From Blastomussa wellsi (lineage: Eukaryota; Cnidaria; Anthozoa; Scleractinia; Plerogyridae), in the NCBI GenBank assembly GCA_947652115.1, contig OX393564.1, forward strand, positions 22,565,396 to 22,629,395: 64,000 nucleotides of DNA. Reading direction: 5' to 3'. The notes beneath the pieces were generated by a model. It was not told where the DNA came from. It saw only the letters and a program-made list of their open reading frames with translations, and did no database searches. This document shows positions 59,836-64,000 of this stretch, in pieces. Position 1 is the stretch's first letter, and each line of letters begins with the position of its first letter. The translations under genes and the position numbers were made by a program.

Positions 59836-61050
59836 GACTGAAAGCTCGTAATTTTTTCTACTCGTAATCACGATTTGCACACGGTGATGTCACGGTTTTC
59901 TCACTAGAGTAACAGGGTGGATCAACTTATGAAAACGCAATGCGCTATTGTCACGTCGTGTGCAAACTTTGTGATGTACACGCAGTTTTCCACGTTAGTT
60001 TTCCACGTTCTAGCTCTACAGTCAGTGACAGTCAATCAGTGACGTTTTAGAGCTCCGTGAAAGATGACAACAACAACGACTTTATTTGTACCCTACATGA
60101 TAAATTATACATTGAAATAAAACTAAGTAAATTGAAATTGAAATTAAAAGCAAATACTGATGATTCGGGCATATAGGCGTACGGGCCGGGGGGGCCTTAG
60201 TTGTTCACTAGGGAGGCTTGGTTGTTCACCTGGTTTTTTTTTTTTACAAAAATCTACCAGGTTGATCCCATGGTGCGCCCTAAAAAAGCAGTACCCCAAT
60301 ACAATACAAATTTCACTGTCATGCTCGAGATGGTAGTAAAAGGGTGGACCCCTAATCTGCAAGAAAGACATGGCATTACATATTAAATATGTAAACTAAA
60401 CATTATGTAAACTTACTTTGGCGGATCAAGATTGAGTGAAGGGGGGGGGCGTGCAGAGCTTCGGAAAGTGGGCCGCAGAAGGCGGACTCATCTTGGGGGT
60501 CGGGAAATTTTGAAATTCAAGTCCTCGGAAACGTGATTTCCAGCGTTTTGACGTATGATTATAGACTGTTTAATACCTTTAAAAACCATCCCTGTTTTAC
60601 GCTGAGTACGCTCAAGTTTCTACAATAACCGAGATCGATTGAGAAAATAAAAATAAATTCACTGTAATATGGTAAAATCCCGAAGATTCATCCTCCTTTT
60701 TTTAACACGATCACTTGTCAGAGTCCGCACGATTTTGGCCCACTGGAACCAATCAAAAGAGGCAAACTGCGTATGTTTCTGGCAGCGGTTACCAATTCCC
60801 CAATCTTTTTAACAATCTTGTTCCCAGATCCCAATAACACACAAGTTCTCATAGTTACGAGCCGTGAAACTAAATTGTCCACCAGGGAGAATTAAATTGA
60901 CCAGGGGCTTTTTAAAAATCCAGCAGGTATCAGGGAGGTCATAATTCCACCTGGGAGGGCAAAATAACCCACCGGGTCGGGTTTCACCAGGTCTGTTACT
61001 CACTCCTGCAAATTAATTCCAAATTGAACGAGAAAAAACGCAAGTGAAGT
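59836..61050 (-). promoter_or_regulatory. 5' flank of TRPA-d, with LINE tail debris
   Basis: The reading frame upstream of the TRPA-d start stays similar to the TRPA-b N-terminus for about ten codons (RKNYELSV versus KNYLLSP), then stops. At 60066-60150 is the minus-strand 3' tail of a LINE-like element (a GTT run then AATTTCAATTTC). At 60175-60460 are G-rich patches. No promoter element could be fixed. Confidence 0.4.
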
Positions 61051-61340
61051 ATATATGAAATAATTCATATTTGAACTGCGGGTGTAGATGAAAGTATAGA
61101 ATGATCATCGCAGTGAATTTTCAATTGGAATGAAGCCTGAAAAGCTCCAGGGTTTCGACGGGATTCGAACCCGTGACCTCCGCGAATACCGGTGACATGC
61201 TCTACCAACTGAGCTCTGGAGCCACACATTGGGAGCGATGACAATTTATTGAGTTCATATTTTCCCGTGGACTGAAATTATGTGAAGCATATATGAAATA
61301 ATTCATATTTGAACTGCGGATGTAGATGAAAGTGGGTGAT
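61051..61340. repeat. Palindrome plus tRNA-like unit, copies 2 and 3
   Basis: The ATATGAAATAATTCATAT palindrome occurs at 61052-61069 and again at 61290-61307, each followed by TTGAACTGCGG.TGTAGATGAA. Between them, on the minus strand at 61223-61143, is a tRNA-like sequence (GGCTCCAGAGCTCAGTTGG, GGGTTCGAATCCCGT). Here the 7-bp acceptor ends do pair (GCTCCAG / CTGGAGC), but extra bases lie before the 3' strand. The tRNA-like part is in the opposite direction to copy 1 relative to the palindrome. Confidence 0.6.
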
Positions 61341-61799
61341 GGTTTGATTACCGATAGGTATGGTCGATTTTGAGCAGTGCATGACAGCACAAGGTTATCG
61401 AGGCCAAGACGACTTTTGTTAGCAATTTTATGACGTAGCCTAACATATCAGTCTCTACGTTGCAAGTTGTATTCTTTTAATTAGTCGGGTTTTTTTCGGA
61501 AAGCGACCCATAAATGCCTTAATACGTATATACGTCTTTAGAAACAGCGATTGATGCACCAAGTACATTTGATCAACCTTATTAGCTGCCAACAATCATA
61601 AGAATCTTTTAGAAAGACTCGTGATCCAGAAGTTCTGGATTGAAAATCGACGTTTCTCCAAAACAATATATAACTGAAATTGTGTTCGGTAGCTTGGAAT
61701 TTGTACCTTTCCATTTGGGATTTTTAAATGTTACATTACTTGCAGAAAAATTCGGACGTTTTACTTCGACGTTTAATTTTCGGACACTTTTTATCTCGG

Positions 61800-61965
61800 A
61801 GGGAGGTGTGGTTGCCTAATTGTTAGCGAGCTGGACTCCGGATTTGACGGTCGTGTTCGAGCCCAGGCCGGGGCACTGCTTTGTGTTCTTGGGCAAAACA
61901 CTTGACTCTCACAGTGCCTCTCTTCGCCCAGGTGTATAAATGGGTACCGGCGAAATAATAGGGAG
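61800..61965 (+). mobile_element. tRNA-derived SINE, family 1, copy 3
   Basis: Plus-strand copy. The A-box is GTGGTTGCCTAATTGTTAG, then CTGGACTCCGGAT, the B-box GTTCGAGCCC, the body TGTGTTCTTGGGCAAAACAC and CTCTCACAGTGCCTC, ending GGGTACCGGCGAAAT. Confidence 0.7.
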
Positions 61966-62954
61966 TTTAGCAAAGGCGACGGCAACGAAAACGCCATTTC
62001 AAAATATAACTTCTCGTTTCTGTGACGCTTTCGCGATTACTGAAATTGTTTAACTTGGAAAATGCTGACGAATTGTCCAGGAACTAAATTATTATGAACG
62101 GCGTTAACATGCGCCCATGTTCTCGAGAAAACATAAAATTTGGTCATTTCACGTTGTTGTTTTGCAGATGACGGCACAGAAATGTACAAAACTATAAAAC
62201 GCACGTGGAGAGCGATTGTTTTTGCTTATTAAACTTATTGTTTTGTGGCGAAGTCAGTCTTGCTCCGAGGGTTTTCTCCGAGTTCTCCGGTTTTCCTCCT
62301 TGCACAAAAAACAACACTCCCAGTTTCCAATTTGATATGGAACACACGTCCCCACAAGCTTGTAGCTTTATTAAAATACTGCTAATTATTATAATATTAT
62401 TGTTATTGTTATCATTGTCAGTACTGGTCATATTAGCCCGATGGACACCCATTCTGAGTTATGTCTCACTTGGTGATACAATTCACACTTCATTTTCTTT
62501 CCATTGTTACTTGTTTTCATCGGAACTTAATTGAGGCAAATTTCGGGCGATTTGTCAGAAAACTAAATTTGGGGAAAATTTAATAAAAAGGTAACCTGAG
62601 AATAGGCGCTAGTTTTCATATCTTATGATGACATCAAACAAAACGACAACAAAAAGGGCGCTTACCTTAAATCAGAAAGGGCTAGCCAGAATGGTCCGTT
62701 CAAGAAGAGAATTCCGGCTAGAGTTGGATCGGTCAATTCTTAAACTGAATTTGCCCGCCTGATGAAATTTTATAAAAATTAGGGAAAATCCTCTAAAGAA
62801 AGGCCTATTCATTAATAAATATACTGCTCTGGCCGACCAGCCCTGACTAATGGTAAGCAACCAAAACTTAAAACAGAACTTTTTTGCATACAGTTCAGAA
62901 TTACATGATTCGGAAGGCGAGAGCGTGAACATGTAAGCTGGCATTAAGCTTAGA
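61966..62954. other. Spacer, no gene recognised
   Basis: AT-rich, with an ATTATT run at 62387-62410. The ORFs on either strand here are unsupported. It may include the 3' UTR of the aminotransferase-like gene. Confidence 0.4.
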
Positions 62955-63180
62955 GTGAGTTTCAATTCAATTGAGTGTCGTAAAACCAAACCCAAAGTAA
63001 TTACTTTGGCCAATCACAAAGGACGGAGACAATTCAGTCATCCAATCAAAATTCGAAGTAGCAACACATAGCCGAGAGAAAATAGAAAGCGTGGGAAAAC
63101 ATGCACGCACGAGTCACGATTGGTTTTGGTTGATTGGTTCAAAAAGTGGCGCAAGATTTTCAAACCAATCAGAGAGCGTG
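62955..63180 (-). repeat. Dispersed repeat X, copy 2, uninterrupted
   Basis: Minus-strand match to the outer parts of 10698-11372, without the 443-bp insertion. It contains CAATTGAGTGTCGTAAAACC, GGCCAATCACAAAGGAC and CGAGTCACGATTGG. Confidence 0.7.
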
Positions 63181-63379
63181 ATAGTGCAAAACAAATTGAA
63201 AGCATTTTGCTAATTGCAGCACTTTCGGCACCCAATTGAATACCGGGGGGGGGGGTTATATGTTGCATCATTAATTTTCGCGACAGCTTTTTGTGGGTCT
63301 TGAATTTTACGAATTTCTTGCAATAAGTACTGCGAAAATAAGTAAAAATAAAGTACATAGAAATGCTCAGACGGTGGAA

Positions 63380-63805
63380 CTATCTGTAATGCTTAAACGT
63401 CTCGTACGCAGATGGATTGTTCAATGCGTCATTCATAATGACAAGAACTGCATCACATAACTTGGTGTAATCACTCAGTTGGTTGTACACGTGCGCTGAG
63501 ATCCTAGTGTGCAGTTTCCTTTGTATTAATTTCACAGCGACCTCAATATTGAACTCGTAGTGCAGTTTGGCTTGTACCATTTCCGCATGAGCCTTGACAG
63601 CTTCCTCCTTTCCGCCCTGCGTGACGCAGTCCAGCAGAACTTCAGGAAGACGAATCAGGACCATCGGTCCAAACATGTCGGCATGCGACAAAAGACCCGT
63701 GTTCCATCTTTCTGCTAACATGCATGCTGCTTTGAGAGCCAAGGTGTTGTTGTATTTTTCAAGGCAAGTCAGCACGCAAGAGAAACAGTGGGAAGTGAGC
63801 GTGAG
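63380..63805 (-). CDS. Partial gene: terminal exon of a class V aminotransferase-like protein
   Basis: The exon encodes the C-terminal part of a PLP-dependent enzyme of the class V aminotransferase fold (isopenicillin-N epimerase-like or cysteine-desulfurase-like group). The visible blocks fit the small C-terminal domain of that family. These are a helix with NTLALKAACMLAERWNT, a strand reading MVLIRLP, a stretch that would pass through the sheet (FNIEVAV), and RISAHVYNQLSDYTKLCDAV just before the end. The catalytic lysine lies in exons outside the window. The stop is TAG at 63380-63382. The exon's 5' edge is not resolved. An AG at 63806-63807 (minus strand) follows a C-rich tract and is the best acceptor, and reading further upstream gives only a proline-rich artefact of the C-rich repeat. 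It is unrelated to the TRPA cluster and transcribed in the same direction as TRPA-d. Confidence 0.6.
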   Translation of the reverse strand, partial: LTLTSHCFSCVLTCLEKYNNTLALKAACMLAERWNTGLLSHADMFGPMVLIRLPEVLLDCVTQGGKEEAVKAHAEMVQAKLHYEFNIEVAVKLIQRKLHTRISAHVYNQLSDYTKLCDAVLVIMNDALNNPSAYETFKHYR

Positions 63806-63815
63806 CTCGAAGTAC

Positions 63816-63875
63816 AGGGGGTGGGGTGGGGGTATTGGGGGTGGTGTGGGGGGATTGGGATGGGTGAGGTGTAGC
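63816..63875 (+). repeat. G-rich tract with G-quadruplex potential
   Basis: At least four runs of four to six G occur within 60 bp, spaced by one to seven bases. On the minus strand this is a C-rich tract just upstream of the best acceptor of the aminotransferase-like last exon. Confidence 0.6.
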
Positions 63876-64000
63876 AAGTGACGCACCTCCCGTTTTACGT
63901 TAGCGTTCAGTTCTCTCATGATTATTTTCCCACGTTCATCAATGGAAGAAAAATACAAGTGTGAGACAAAAGAAATAGAGGTCACACTGGTGTGAAAAAT

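Noticed and set aside
62205..62534. Plus-strand 109-codon ORF with a hydrophobic segment
   Set aside because: It is driven by an ATT-rich run, has no homology I recognise, and lies in repeat-rich spacer.
63805..63985. N-terminal extension of the aminotransferase-like ORF with a Pro/His-rich stretch
   Set aside because: The proline run is the translation of the C-rich repeat, and the part beyond it resembles no class V aminotransferase sequence, so it is most likely intron.

Overview
This is eukaryotic nuclear DNA, almost certainly from an anthozoan cnidarian (a stony coral or close relative). Three things point that way. The genes have many introns with GT-AG borders. The introns and spacers are packed with SINE, LINE and foldback-MITE families of the kind I associate with coral genomes; that association is from memory and was not searched. 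The genes form an expanded cluster of TRPA1-like channels, as expected in cnidarians. There is no sign of bacterial organisation.

The window is dominated by four complete TRPA1-like ion-channel genes, which I rebuilt exon by exon: TRPA-a (+, 381-13985), TRPA-b (+, 17915-29931), TRPA-c (+, 34434-47258) and TRPA-d (-, 59835-49706). Each has ten coding exons with the same intron phases. Most exon lengths are also the same (exon 2 = 341, exon 4 = 331, exon 6 = 330, exon 8 = 204 and exon 9 = 176 bp in all four). All four reading frames are intact, giving 1191, 1182, 1151 and 1127 codons. Each protein reads as 16-17 ankyrin repeats, a pre-S1 linker, six membrane segments with a pore loop, a TRP-like helix and a C-terminal coiled coil. 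TRPA-d lies tail-to-tail with TRPA-c but is most similar to TRPA-b, so an inverted duplication is the simplest history. Long runs of perfect identity between b and d inside otherwise diverged exons suggest later gene conversion.

At the right edge, on the minus strand, is the last exon of a fifth gene, probably a class V (PLP-dependent) aminotransferase-like enzyme.

The rest is repeats. They include two TTAA-flanked transposons (3766-4371, 9161-10593), an element with perfect terminal repeats and a TTATCC target duplication (43331-43845), and a MITE nested inside another repeat, shown by an uninterrupted second copy at 62955-63180. There are also several palindromic foldback elements, two tRNA-derived SINE families, a tRNA-like repeat joined to a palindrome, and LINE 3' ends. 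One LINE 3' tail stops directly at the splice acceptor of TRPA-a exon 4 and supplies its upstream sequence. I saw no CRISPR arrays, rRNA genes, convincing functional tRNAs or viral genes.
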